DNA of 64,000 nt. Origin: Ephemerocybe angulata. Lineage: Eukaryota; Basidiomycota; Agaricomycetes; Agaricales; Psathyrellaceae. Of this stretch, positions 33,289 through 45,790 are shown piece after piece. Position 1 is the stretch's first letter. Every line of letters begins with the position of its first letter. The notes beneath the pieces are model-generated. The model saw nothing but the letters and a program-made list of their open reading frames with translations. It was not told the origin of the DNA and did not search any database. The stretch covers positions 992,001 to 1,056,000 of the forward strand of contig JAACJK010000110.1 of NCBI GenBank assembly GCA_013368325.1. Reading direction: 5' to 3'. A program made the translations under genes and the position numbers.

Positions 33289-34015
33289 GGGTGCGCGAAC
33301 GAGGGTTTGAAGATATTTATTCCGCCTGCCCGCCCACCCACCAGCGACTGAATCACTGCTATCCGACTATCGATATCATTATCCTTTTCCTTTCTCGTCC
33401 ACCCAACTGTTTCGCCTCAACGGACGACTGCCCTCTTTTCGACCAATCGATCTCAACATCTTATCTCGTCTGGATGCTCGCTCATGCACCATCACCATCT
33501 ACCCCCCACCCAGCCATTCATCTCGCCCGCACATCTAGAATCAACGCCATCTTCCTTCTCCTGCTCGTCGGCTCGCGACACGAACGAGTGATGCCACGAT
33601 TATGACCAATTTGATATACGACTCGAGTTATGACTATGGACGATTTTCTTTCTCTTTACCAAAAGTTGGCCATCCTGCTGACGTGCTTTCCACTCAATTC
33701 TTATCGCTATCGTATAGACTTGTATCTTCTCGTTCTTCTTTCATCTATCTCTGTCTCTCTTCATCATCTTCTCTGCTCGCTCATATACCGCACTGTATCT
33801 TGACTTGATCTTCCTTTCGTATCTATCTATCTCTGTCTCTCTCTGTCTTCGTCTGATTCAATCTTCAACTCACATCGCGCTACATACATACCTACTTACC
33901 CACCATTTCTGCAATACATTTCGTTTTCGCTCGCCATACTTGGGTTCGGTGGTTCGGTGTTCAGTTTATGGACGTGGGTCCGTGTCCGATGGAGCTGGGA
34001 CGAGAATAGGAAGGC
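28620..34015 (+). repeat. Segmental duplication, copy B
   Basis: Direct-orientation counterpart of 15930-21220. The 5' breakpoint lies in an Ala/Ser/Thr codon tract (GCTTCCAC repeats) and the 3' breakpoint near GAGAATAGGAAGG. Longer AT-containing insertions relative to copy A occur near 33838-33930. Confidence 0.85.
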
Positions 34016-36316
34016 TGAAAGCGATTTCGAGCAAGTGAGTCGGTCAGCACTTTTTTGTTATACATACGTTTACGTACAGCCCTCAGGATCGGATATGCAC
34101 TCGGACGGAGTGAGGGTAGGCTCAACTAAGCCTCTCCCACGGGGAGGTATGTCTTGCGACGTCGGACGAGACTAGGAGTGAGGGTGGGATCCCGTCGGCC
34201 GCAGGCCCCAAAGGATATTTACAGTTGAAGGACTTGTGGGACGACGTTGAGCGAAATGAATGGACCGCGTGGCGCTGGGCGATGGCGGCGTATGCCAATG
34301 TACATATGTCTGGGATTCCGGAAGTACCCTGCTTGTTTGTTCAGTATTAACTTGGTGTTGGGCCTTATCTCTGCCCCTCGTCGGCTTCTTAAGCTTTGCG
34401 TTCATCTCAGGGAGGACTCCTGAGGATCTATTTATTCCAGTTTTTCTCAGGCGAGGAAGCCTATCAGCTTCTTCTGCTTCGACATGGGCTTCGGGACGAC
34501 CTTGGTGGTGGGGGTTTGCTTTATATGTAAGGCAATATTCTAGGGACCTGTCACTCTTTCTGGGTTCCTATATTGGATGGTTTAGGAAGGAAGGCAGAGG
34601 GGGTTTAGTGTGGTATGGATTGGTATGTATACGGAGGCCGACAGAACCTAGTATGTGTATTGCCTTCCCAATGCGCTTGGACACTTGGACGACGGGTGGT
34701 AGCCATCCCAATCCGGGTTGTGATTGTTGATAGAACGAGACTCCGAGAGGGGCGTCGTCGGAGGGAGTCAATCGCACACTATCTCACAGAAGGATGCATC
34801 TTATGAACTCGAGCCTTGTGAGCTACTTTGAGTTCGTGTCTTTCCGAAATTCCCTCTCGAAGTCCAATGCGCAGAAGTCCAATGCGCAAAGGCGGTAGGT
34901 CGCTAACCATGTAGCTATAATTCTAAAGTCTATTGTGAGATTTTCCGTCAGAAGGGCGGACAACTTTTGGAGAACTTTAAGAAGCGCACTGCACCCTGTA
35001 TGAGACCATGCGGACCGAGGACAAGAGTTTGCGCCATGCTGTAAGCGGTGGAGTCGGTGTCTCTAGATGTGGCCGTTTGGTGTTGGACGAGAGACAAAGG
35101 TCTCCCGAGGGAAATCTCGTGGACCATGTTGGGAGCTCAGCATTTCTAGTGATGATCCTTGACGGGGTATATGGGCAGGGTGCCTAGATGCGCTGGGCGC
35201 TTATTCTAGGCGGTAGCCGAGCGCTTACCGCTCGCATCGGAGCCGACTGGAAATTCCGAATTGACCCTTTCCGCTGAGGAAAAGACAGCCAGTGGTCTAT
35301 CTTGGTCAGATATTCTTCGTAATCGAGAGACCTGCGCGGACGTACTGTACATATGCTGAATTGGTAAAAGTCTTCCCGTGTATCCGTTGCAGTGGTTCAG
35401 CATCACCATCCGGGGCCAATAAAACGCGTAACTTACGCGCTTTTCAACTCCACACCTCAACAACACGAAAGCAGTATCGGTGGCCAGAGATTACATTTTG
35501 CTTATTACAGCTCGAGCAAAGAAAGGCACGAACTCAAATTTATGTCTATGGGATGATCGATAGAAAAGGGAAAGAGCATCGCTTGGAGCTCGTTATCCTG
35601 CAGTGACCTTGACGGGGGCGTTGAAACCAACCTTCCAGAAAACGGATATTCTTCATCTTCGAGGCACGTCGACGCTAAGACGCGTCATAAATGAGCTATG
35701 TTCCGCATTGTGAAGGAAGTGCATCATAAACCTGTTAAGGTACCCTCGAGCTGCTCGATGGACATTGTTATTTTTGGGAGATTAATCGACTGAAATGTAG
35801 CACCTCGGAGGCTCAAGCGCTCAGCGTCAAAGGTCATCTGGCTCCCTCACAAGACCTCCACGTACCTCGGATGCTTCAAAAACAGAACTCATCGTTGCTA
35901 CCGCAGCACATGTGTTCTGGGAAGGAGATAACGAGGACACTGGACGGCACATTGAAAGCCTGAGAGAGCCACCAGAGCGATGATCTCAACAATGACTTCA
36001 TAGTGAGGAAATGTTCGTTCGTATCCGATTCAGTGCCTATTCACTGGAATTTCGTCGTTCCATCAGGAAGTTGCGATAGCGATTTACCATTTTTGGTGCA
36101 ATTATAGGCCTTTCGTGGCCATCCCCGAGGTCCAAGCAAAGGTCTCTGGGTGTCAATTCGTGTGGGCTGATGGATCACGGTAAGGACCTTCATTGTCCCA
36201 AGAGAAGGAAGGTTTCAAATCGACTGCGGCTGTAATTAGAAGATGGATGGGGATTATACACATGTATTCGAACCACAGAACAGAAGGTACCAACAGAAGA
36301 TGCGGGGAACTACACT
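34016..36316. other. Intergenic DNA, no confident gene
   Basis: A 156-codon hydrophobic open frame at 34260-34730 (LTWCWALSLPLVGFLSF) is not supported by splice context or by recognisable homology, and I leave it uncalled. Otherwise nothing was seen. Confidence 0.35.
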
Positions 36317-37817
36317 TTAGACACGGCAGGCAATGCTGAGGGAGGCTGCGGGGAATTGCATATCTCCAAACGTCCATCGCTCTCCCCTCGACTGGATACT
36401 GCGTTTGGGCAGATTCGTGAGCTGTGGGTAGGCAAAGGACCTCTGCTGCGAAGGATTGTACAAGCCGAACGCGTGGGAGGTGTGGGGCATCTGGGGTGCA
36501 GGCGGTTGCCGACGACCACCAGCCCCCTTCGTGGAAGATCCCGACTGAGTATTTGGTGGTCTCCCCGGGTTATCGGTCTTCGAGGAATTGGATGACTCCC
36601 CTTGCGAGCCGTGCCCTGCTTCAGCGAACGTCATCGCCGCTGGAGATTCTGTCAACGCCGTTCGCCCACCAAGGCGGAACGCAATTCTGTAGTTTTCTCC
36701 CCCGTTGTTATCCCACCATTCTTTTCCATCCACAGCGTAGCGCGCCGCCATCAAGAGCACACGACTGGAAAGGGAGTAGGCTCCATGCTCGAAAACGATG
36801 GTGAACCGAAACCTGTCCCAGCCTCCTTCCTTCTGGTCGACCAGGCTGAGAAAGCCTGCAGCATCGCCAGTTGTTACTGGGCGCCCCTGCACCTGGAAGA
36901 ACGAGGTTGGAAAGGAAGGCAGAGATTCGACGTACTGAGCTGACACATTCGATATGGTCGCCCAGTCGTCGAAGGTGAATCTGACCGTGACGTTTTTTGA
37001 GTAGGAAAGGTTGCGAACGAGGATATCGCCTGATAGAGAGGTTTGGAGCTCATCCGTCGATGAGCAGGAAAGGGATTCCAGGTGGACGTTGGCGGTTGAG
37101 TCGAATGCGGGAGATGGTATGGGTGAGGAGATGGCGGTGTCTACCTCGTAGAACGGGGTTTCGCCTTTTGTTGTGGGCGCCAATGGCGGATTGATGATCG
37201 GAAGGCTTGTCACCAGCGCTCGCAACGAAGATAGCGGTGGTTTTGGGCGATGGGTGGCGAGACCTCTTTTGTGTTGTGGGAGTGTCAGCCCGAGCCCAAC
37301 GAAACCCTCGTAGCGAAAGTAAGAAGCGCTACTGCTTTCACCCTCTGTTTCGGTGGCGGTCTCATCCCCGGATACCGGAGTGGAAACATGTATCGGTTTT
37401 CCGTGCTTCCGGAATGTGCAAATACGCTCCAGCGTAGTCTCGTCGGTCGGGAATCGCACCGATTTCGCTGTCGGGGATGGAGGGGGTATTGAGGATGGGC
37501 CTGGCTCGTAGGTCCCGACTGCTGGAGCCGATTTGGTTCTTTGGATAGGTCTTCCTGCTGCAGAGAAGGAAGTGTACTGAGGAAGAGGGGAGGTCACTGG
37601 AGAATTGGAGGTCGATCGAGACATCTTCAAGGCTGATTTTAGTGGCGGGAGCTTCGTTCTTTCAGTTCGGGACACCTTTCCGAGCCTGCTCCAAGATTAG
37701 TAGGGATTGGATGAGCAAGCCTTAAAATGCGAACCTAGGTGAAGCGACGACCTTGCTTGTTCCATGAGCTGTAGGTGTGGGGTCGATGGTGGTTTCTCTG
37801 GGAATGATATAGGGCAT
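36317..37817 (-). CDS. CBM21 PP1-targeting protein, short paralogue
   Basis: Two exons, 37817-37735 and 37685-36317, give 483 residues; the 49-nt intron is phase-consistent. The start MPYIIPRETT resembles MPYSIPAPTP of copy A, which supports the chosen ATG. KSVRFP is an RVxF-type PP1-docking motif, followed by VSGDETATETEGES, shared with copies A and B. The CBM21 runs from VHLESLSCSSTDELQ through VRFTFDDWATISNVSAQY and WDRFRFTIVFEHG to EWWDNNGGENYRIAFRL, without the long insertion of the large paralogues. Expected role: bringing PP1 to glycogen. Transcribed from the strand opposite to copies A and B. The C-terminal tail is Ser/Pro-rich and could hide a small intron. Confidence 0.8.
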
Positions 37818-38340
37818 GCTTGGATGCTACGAGCAATGTCAGTGCGCCAGTTTTGAAGGGATCAAGGTACGGACTCACTACGAAGCCAAGGATGGGTGCC
37901 TAAAAAGCTTAACACTCGTAGTCTTTATATGCAACCCTCCTCTGCGGATACATTGTTACCGGCCTTCATCGGGCGTCTCGAGCACCGAGGGAGGCCCCAA
38001 ACCCCTTCCCGAAATACAATACCAGTCCTGACCCCGGCTGGAGTGAGTATGGACCGCCATTAGCTTAGTCAGCAGCATAGCCAGGCAAGGGCCAGGCAAT
38101 CCCCAAAGTGGCTCTAGAATGTCGCCGGTGGCCCATTCTGCGTTCAGAGCACAGCTTGGTTTGCGGCTGGTCCGAATACTGAGAGAATACCTGGGTCAAG
38201 CATAGACCACGTTCGTCTCCGGACATCCCAAGAACCCCCCGTCCGCGGCAATTGTGAGACCGTGACATTCTGGATTTCGGAATGATTTGATGCATTTTAT
38301 ATGAAAACGAGCAATGACGACGATCGAGCCAGTCACTTTG

Positions 38341-41300
38341 TTAGTGGTACATTCCAGGCGAGGCTTCTTCATGGTACGGAACATCGTCGCCGCTGCTAAC
38401 TGCTTCGGAGACTCTTTGGTGCCTCCTCTCTATGTCGTCATTCACAGTTGCCTGGGTCAGGGTTCCCCGTCAGCCTCGGTACATTGGCGGAATGATCTGC
38501 TACGTACCACTGCGGTGGCGCCGATGTACAGTCCGAAGTAACTCATCCGTTCTTGAGGCGACATCTTCAGGAAGTCCTCAACTCCAACTTGGGAAAGTAT
38601 CAGAGCCGCAGAGAAGTGATTCAACCCTGCAACGCATGCCAGGTCGCTCTCGTCCTTCACGGCCAATGGTATCGTCAATGTGGAACGGGGGTATCAGTCA
38701 AAGCACTCACCTCGTGCTCTTCCTCAAGCCATTCCCTCTCTCCCCAAATGGCACCGTTTGTCGTATCTCTCGCTTCAGCGAGGTTCCCGACATATCTCAC
38801 AAACCTAGCAGCATCGGCTACGCGATCCGCGAACGCGAATATAACTCTACAGTCACCAGATTTGTTATTGAAGGCCTCGGCAATGCCGATATCACGCCTG
38901 AGCTTCTTGATCGCCTTCAGGATTGGCGGGCTATAGGCGTAGAGAGTAGATGGCTTTTCCAGAAACTTGTACGCGCAAGAGGCAGGATAAGCTTCAAGGA
39001 TGACATAGATCCAGTTGAATGTCCAAGACTGAGCAGAGATTTTCTCGATCCATGAGGCACACTCTGAGGCGAGAGTAAACAGAGGAACGAAGATGACGGC
39101 GGTCGAGCAGTCGAGGATCATGTCTACGTCACCAAGATTCGCGCGCTCGAAGAGATCAACCAAGCATTCGTTTGAAGCAAGAGACTTGACGAGTGCGCGT
39201 TTTTGAATAACCGATAGGGAGGCCAGGTATCGATGGACCGTGGACGAGGGCATGTGTTCCAGGGCGTCTTCAATGGCAATTGTGTTCCCGTCTATGATCT
39301 CAGGGGGAACGGTCTGCATCTCTTGTGTCACATTGAGGTCCTGGTGAGCCTTCTCGGCAGCGACTGGCTGAGCCTCTGTCTGAACGGTGGGCTCGGGAAG
39401 CTTCACGGATCGTAGATGAGCAAATTCGAGGACTGCCGAATGTTTGAAGGGCATCTGCTTCGCGTATGAAGTATTCAAGGCAAAAAAATCATCCTTGGTT
39501 TGGCGAGATTCGGTAACTGAACCCATTAGAACGTCTTGGAGATTATTCCCTTTAGTGTTAGGTTTGCCGTGTACAAGTAGGTCGTCTTCGGCAGGTGGAG
39601 GGGCAAGGGGAGTGGGCTGTGAGTCTGCTTGATCCACGTGTCGGTCTAGGGAATAGCTCTGCCAGGATTGTTGAGCTTCGGAGCCTCGGGGATCCACTCC
39701 GTCGACGTCGTCATCGTCCATTTCCGCAGGTAGATCAAAGGGGATTTGCGGTTGGCGGTAGAGATCCTCAGGATCGTAGAAAAATGGATTATCGCTGCCA
39801 TCGGCTCCAGCATCGTTGAGATCATCCCGATACTCGTCGTCAAGGAAGTCGCCAGCCAAGTCGGAAGAAGGGTCCCAGTTCTCCTTGCCCTGCTCGTCAT
39901 AAGGTTCGGGAATGGGCTCAGCGACGCCAGAAGTCTTGGGTGAAGAAGCCGGTGGTCTGGAATTAGACGACCCCTTGGCTTCAAGCCTCCCAGTAGGATA
40001 TCCAGCACCATAGAAACCGAAGTCAGGTTTCGTTTCAACGCCTTGCTGATCGGCGAACTCATGAAGCACAGGAGATCGCGCTTCATTCTCGATGTCGGCC
40101 TCCAGTTCGTCGAGTTTGTCATCCAGGGTATCGTCGACTTCAGATTTCAATCCCGAGCGTTGACGATCCAAGCGAGAAAGCAAGAGCACAGAGGGCTCCT
40201 TGAAAGGATTCTCTGGTACGTCGTCACCAGAGAGAATGGCAAGGTAGGGAGAAGAAGCTTGCATAGTTACAGGTCGATCCGTATGGTCGATGATGGCGCA
40301 GACGCCGAGGAGTCGCTCGACGTCCTGCATCATGGAGGCCTGGAGTTCCAGGTCCCTCGTCAGGAGAGGCGTCTCAATATCCAGGATCTGAGGGAGGGAG
40401 GGAAGTTTTTCCGACACTGTGAATGCGCTGGACTCGGAATCAGGCGTCGGAAAGGGATGGATGACTGGTGAAAAATGCAACTTACGCCCACGAAAGAGAA
40501 ACGGTGATCGATTGATGCATAGTCGCCTTTCTTAGGAAAGGGCGGGGCACTTCACCCTCAGCAACGGAAACGGGGGTTGTCAACGCGGCGAACGAAGTTG
40601 GAATCCAGTGCGGGTGAGCGTGCTCCGTCGGTTCAGGGAGATTTGGTACTGTGTTCGGATCAGCAAAAGTTGGAAGAGGTAGCGTATACGAAGATGACGC
40701 GAACCTTCCATGAGTGCCACATCTTTCTCATCTATAGTCTCGTCCAGAATCATCGAGAAGGGATCCATGTCTTTGTAGAGGCGACCTAGCTCCAAGTCCA
40801 GATGATCATCCGGGTTTGGCACTGAGAGGGCCTCATCAACGCCTGAAGCGCATCCAAGCATGGAAGTAGTGGCGGGAGAGCTTGGCGTGACGATATTCGG
40901 TCCTACCTTCGGTAGTTCAGTGTCTTTGGGCAGCAGCGCAGGTAGAAAGGTTTCGATCCTATGCATTTAGGTTAAAAGCAGCGCTTGGGGGATGATATGT
41001 TGGCAGGCGTACTTCTTATCCTTGAGGATGTGAGGTTGTACACCTTTCTTTCCTCCTACAAGACGAGAACGTGGAAAGACTGGGACGTCTAAAGGTTTGT
41101 GAATATGAGCAATCCGTAAAGGAGGCAAGACCATACCGAGTTTCACCCGTTCTGCTTCCTCTACTATCGGCGGGTCCGTGTCTGGGGTAGAAGGAAAGCA
41201 TAGTTCGTCGACCATATCTTCTTCGCTCGGGCCAGGCGAATCAGAGCTTGAAGTTGGAGAAGAGCATATAGCCTCTGTAAAGATCAGTTAGACAGGTAAC

Positions 41301-42364
41301 CACGAAGAATCAGGGGGAACGCACGCCATCCATCAACCAAACGCATCGATTGGAGGGGTAAGTCGTCGTCTGAGCTCGGGACTGGGGCCGGAGGAACGAC
41401 GGATTCGCCGATTGTGTTCCAGTCAATCGTATCGCGACGCTCCTCGCATTCACCGCGCCCAGGCTCTTTGACTCTGGGGAACAAGGGAACGAATGGCATT
41501 TCCAAAACATCCATAGTTAAATCATCCTCAAGATCAGGGAGGTGGTGAATGGATGTCTGGTCGCAATCGCCTTTATGCTGCTTCAGGATCGGTTCCAGCA
41601 CTGCGCGAAGCTGGTCGTTGTTTGGCACATCCCACGTCACATTTCTAAAGGGCGAGTGTTCAGGAGGGGATCACAGGAAAACGAGGTCAAACATACAGTA
41701 ACTCGTCGAAAGGCAGCGGAGGTTCTTCCACCTCTTCTACATCAAGAGGGCCAGAAAGAAAGGCAGTCTTCAGCGAAGCCATTCCGTCCGGTACACTTTC
41801 TTTGTAAAGACCCTTGCCAAGCGAAGTAGTGTGCTTTCGCGATCTAGCTGTCAGCATGAAGTCAGTTGGACAGGGAATAGCTGGGATTGGGATTTCTTAG
41901 AAACGCTAAACTTCAGCTACGGGCTCCCTTGAGCAAAGACATGAAAACAAACTGAAGTTCTGGGCAAAAGCGCTCTCCGATCTTGGCTTACGCGTTCCGT
42001 TTCCTTGCATATATACCGATTTTATCAACACAACGGCTTCCTGGGTCGTTTCAGGTGTTTCGTCATATGGTTCGAGAGACTCGAAAGCTTTCGACTTCAG
42101 CAGGATAGTGTAAGGATCAGCAGGTAAAACAGGGTCTGTCGGTGCAGTCAAAGGAGCTGGATGCAATTCGTCTATAAACTGCAAGCCATTTCTTTAGCAC
42201 ATTTCTCGTCGTGATACTTGTTCTAACTGGCATACCTCAGACAGCCATTCCAACGTCACTTCTTCGTAATTCCTCGTATAGTGAGTTCGTGAATAGTCGG
42301 CCAACTGCGCATGAACATGCTCAGTCGCGGCTAATTCGGACGCATAGATCTGCTGTGAATTCAT
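38341..42364 (-). CDS. SHOC1/Zip2-like XPF-fold meiotic crossover protein
   Basis: Ten exons with fully consistent phases: 42364-42236, 42178-41992, 41847-41697, 41644-41325, 41274-41013, 40958-40705, 40648-40486, 40427-38711, 38654-38508, 38451-38341 (1146 residues). The C-terminal third resembles an XPF-type nuclease fold: VDMILDCSTAVIFVPLF, FNWIYVILEAYP, CRVIFAFADRVADAARFV. It is followed by a helix-hairpin-helix-like segment, LACVAGLNHFSAALILSQVG then FLKMSPQERMSYFG. The ERKxxxD nuclease signature is absent, as in SHOC1/Zip2, a ZMM protein that binds branched DNA with Spo16 in meiosis. The N-terminal two thirds is acidic and disordered. A 48-nt stopless segment in exon 5 (GTATGG...TTTAG) may be an intron. 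Identification is by pattern only. Confidence 0.55.
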
Positions 42365-42553
42365 GTTGAGCAGAAATTAGCGTCAGTTAGTGGGATTGCA
42401 AGCATTAAGATGTAAGTTGGTGGGTAGGAGCAAGAAGCAAGCCAAGCGTATGGGACGCGACGCGGCAAATCAGATCAGGGACAATTCAAAATCCGACTGT
42501 TGCCTTCCGCTTCCATCTCCCAATCGACTGCTCGACCGAAACGACGCTGTACT
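42365..42553. promoter_or_regulatory. Compact divergent promoter
   Basis: Only 189 bp separate the start codons of the SHOC1/Zip2-like gene (minus) and the CstF-64-like gene (plus), so both promoters must lie here. I see no clear TATA box. Confidence 0.5.
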
Positions 42554-43465
42554 ATGTCGGCCAACCCCAATCTCGCCTCTGGACAACTATTAGAACTATT
42601 GCTTACTCTGAAGGTGCCTACTTTTTGCGAATTGAGTGTACATTTGCTGATTGAAGGCACAGAAAACCACACCAAGTGCTGCGAAGGGGATCCTCAATGC
42701 ACAACCAGCGATCGCATATGCCCTCATCACACTCATGGTATCTATGAACGCAATCAACATTGAAGTATTTCAGGTATGTAGTGCACGAATGTCAGAATCC
42801 CAGCAAGTAACATTCAACTGTAGAAAACGCTATCGGAATACCAAGCGAATGCTGCACTAAAGCCGGGTCCAAGCCAGCCTCTCGCGGCTCCAGCACCGTC
42901 TGCAATGTACACGCCACCACCCATGCCTCCTTATGCTGTTCCTTCAAACTCCCACCTAGCATCATCTTCAACACCGATACCCGCGATACCCCCACACATG
43001 CAAGCAAATCCATACTCAAATCCCTACAGAACTGCCACCCCACCCCATCCAACACCCACTCCTCCCATGGCTGCCCCTCCTCCCCACCAAGCAGGTTATC
43101 CTGGATATCCAATGAATAATGGCTACACCTCAAGCCAATACCCGCCAGGACCTCCACCGGCGCAGTATAACTACCCTGGCTACCCTCCTGGTCCACCTCA
43201 CGCCATGTCTGCGCCCCCTCCATCACACCACGCGACTCCGGTACCTCCGCCTAACTTGGCTGCAACTCTCGCTGCGATACCGGATGACCAGAAGGCGCTT
43301 GTGCTGAGAGTCGTGTCGATGACGCCTGAGCAAGTCCATGCCTTGCCACCGCAAGAACGAGCGACGTACATTCAGATTGTGAGTCCACAACTCCTTACCT
43401 TTGTTCAGAACTGATATTGTTTCTTGCAGAGGTCCACACTGGGAGTTCCCACCCCGGGGGCATGA
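42554..43465 (+). CDS. CstF-64/Rna15-like protein without RRM
   Basis: Four exons, 42554-42613, 42663-42773, 42824-43378 and 43430-43465, give 253 residues. The N-terminal hinge reads LASGQLLELLLTLK, KTTPSAAKGILNAQPAIAYA and MVSMNAINIEVFQK, matching the CSTF2 hinge that binds CstF-77. A Pro-rich linker (PPGPPPAQYNYPGYPP) follows, then the C-terminal CSTF domain, DDQKALVLRVVSMTPEQVHA with LPPQERATYIQI. The usual N-terminal RNA recognition motif is absent. The role would be in mRNA 3'-end cleavage and polyadenylation in the nucleus, probably as an assembly factor rather than an RNA binder (inference). The first intron has an unusual GTGCCT donor. The start leaves no room upstream for an RRM, because the divergent gene begins 189 bp away. 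Confidence 0.72.
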
Positions 43466-43794
43466 GGCCTGTTGGTGATATGGGAACATGGGTGAATGAG
43501 GTTAGTAGACGTCGGAGCTGCGGCGTGCGCTGAGCAGTCGGAGCCATGCTATGCTATTTCTACCATGTAGTCTCTCTAGTACTATACAATTGTATGGTGT
43601 GATCCAATATAACTCTGCCTTGTACTCTATGTATGTTTCTATCTGCAAGATTACTGTCTAGGCTGGCGGACATCGTTACTCAGCATGTCAAGCGCGTATT
43701 TATATTCGGCAATTCGCGGCTCGCTCCTTGCTCTCAACCACTATCATCGCGTCCATTCATCTCGGCTCGCCTGCGCTCTCGGCCCCCCTAGGCC

Positions 43795-45493
43795 ATGGAA
43801 CGCTGCCTCCAGATTCCTGAAGTACTGAATTCAATATGCGAAGAACTCAACCCACCTGACGCACTCTCTGTGGCGCTCACGTCACGGGCATTCCTCGAGC
43901 CAGGACTTGACAGCGTCTGGTACGAAATCAAGTCGTTCGACCCCCTCATTAGTTGCTTGCCAGACGATCTTTGGCTTGCCAAGCAAGTCACTTCACACCA
44001 ACCAGGCATGGGTAGAATGTCTACCGCGACAGTATTGGTGAGACTCTACACCCGCTTTTCAGCCGTCAGCAAGGTTCACCGAGGCTCATGTCGATTAGTT
44101 CGTCAAGAAAACTATCAAACCAAAGCATCTGAAAAGATACTTATCTTTCTATGCTCCTCGCATTCGAAGCTTCGAGCTTAAAACACAGCACTGCAAGAAA
44201 CTGTTGTCTAGGACATCGTTGCAGGCGCTGCAACTGGCGACCGACCACCAACCTGGGGTTTTCTCACCATGTCTCAAGGAGTGCACCATCTATTGGATTA
44301 GTTTTCAGGGGATACAGCAGATGATGGGGAATTACAAGGAGGACGTTGCGCCGTACATGTCCCTTTTCTTCGGATGTAGCGTGGAATCACTCCTTCTCTC
44401 CTTGGAGGAGGTTCCCGACGAGTCGGAGGACCCACTTCTCGCCGCATCGGTGGCTCTTATGGGAAGGCGCTTTCCCCATGTCAAGGACCTTGTCTTTGAG
44501 GCCCCCAGCCTCGGATGGAGTTTGGAGGTTGCCCATGACTTTTTCGCTTCATCCTCTTGGAGCTATCTTCAGGAATTGTCCCTCCAGTATGCCACGCCGC
44601 GGTTAGTCCGCCAACTGGCAACTTTCCCCTGCCTCTCCAGCCTTTATATCTACGACAACCAAAGACAACGCCACCCTGACTGGGATACTCCTCTACCCCC
44701 ATATACACCTTTGGGGGAAGATGGCTTTCCCGCCCTTCGCGAACTGGAACTTACTTTAGACAAGATCACCGACGCTATCCACTTCCTCCGCCTCATGTCG
44801 CCCAATAACAAGCTCAAGGAGCTGCAGTGCAACGCATATGCAAAAGGCTGTACGTCCGAAGAATGCCAAACGGTCATCGACGCTATCCGAGACCATTGCA
44901 ACCCCTTGACGTTGGAAAGCGTCAGCCTTTGTGCCCCTGAAGAATACTTCAATGATCCGCAAGCCATTGAACAAATAGATCTCGCCTCCGAAGACCTTGT
45001 CGACCTCTCGCCTCTGTATCGTTTCTCGAAGCTCCGATCGTTGGAGATACAGTTCGAGGGAAGTGTGCAGTTCGCAGAAGCCCAGATTCCTGAAATCTCA
45101 CGTGCATGGCCCGACCTCGATAACCTGGAACTATGCACGCGATTCTCCAACCCAGACCGAATCCCGTCAATGAACCACCATGGGTTGCTGCGACTTCTCC
45201 AAGCCTGCCCTAAAATCGACTCCCTGGGCCTCCGCATCGACACCACTCAACTTAATTCAAAAGAAGAGGTGTCTAATGCAGGAACGTTCCCTCTCAAGTA
45301 CCTATGCTTTGGGGACTCGCCTATCTGTTCCCCGTCGCTCGTCGTTGCGTTCCTTCGCACTCACTTCCCAGACCTTCCTTCACTTGAAACCACGTACATT
45401 AAGCGTGCCAACGAAGCACAAGAGACACTTTTGGACAGGCGATGGAAGATGGTGAAGGAGACTTTGAAGGAGGTGCCGGCGCTCAGGAATTAA
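43795..45493 (+). CDS. F-box/LRR-like protein, paralogue A
   Basis: Exons 43795-44037 and 44099-45493 give 545 residues. The N-terminus is MERCLQIPEVLNSICEEL, ALTSRAFLEPGLDSVW and LISCLPDDLW, a degenerate F-box found in all four paralogues here. Then FYAPRIRSF and a series of leucine-rich segments follow, with a C-terminal GDSPICSPSLVVAFL and RRW motif. F-box proteins are substrate receptors of SCF ubiquitin ligases; the LRR-like part would bind the substrate (family knowledge). The single intron position and phase match the three paralogues. Confidence 0.7.
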
Positions 45494-45790
45494 CAAGTGG
45501 GGAGTGAATAGCCACTTCATATATGTATGTGTTCCCGGAATTATGACCAGACAACTCATTGGAATCATGCGAAACCTACTTCCAAATTGTGGGTATCTAC
45601 AGGATATTTGGTCTAGAGACACTCGTGGGGCAGCTGGAGAGATCGAAGTTTCTTTAATGAAGAGTTCGAGTAGCTGTCGAGGAGGTGGGTGGGAGATTAT
45701 TGGACCTGAGGCGCGAAGCATGTGGTGGACAACTCTCCGGCAAGTCGAAACGTTGGGATGTATACCAAGCATAGCTACTATGTGCGACTG

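Noticed and set aside
34260..34730. 156-codon hydrophobic open frame on plus
   Set aside because: No recognised motif and no splice context; composition alone is not enough.
36317..37817. Starch-degrading enzyme with a CBM21 domain
   Set aside because: No glycoside hydrolase catalytic domain; the RVxF motif and layout fit a phosphatase-targeting subunit.
44650..45246. 198-codon minus frame opposite F-box paralogue A
   Set aside because: Antisense shadow of a clearly coding exon.
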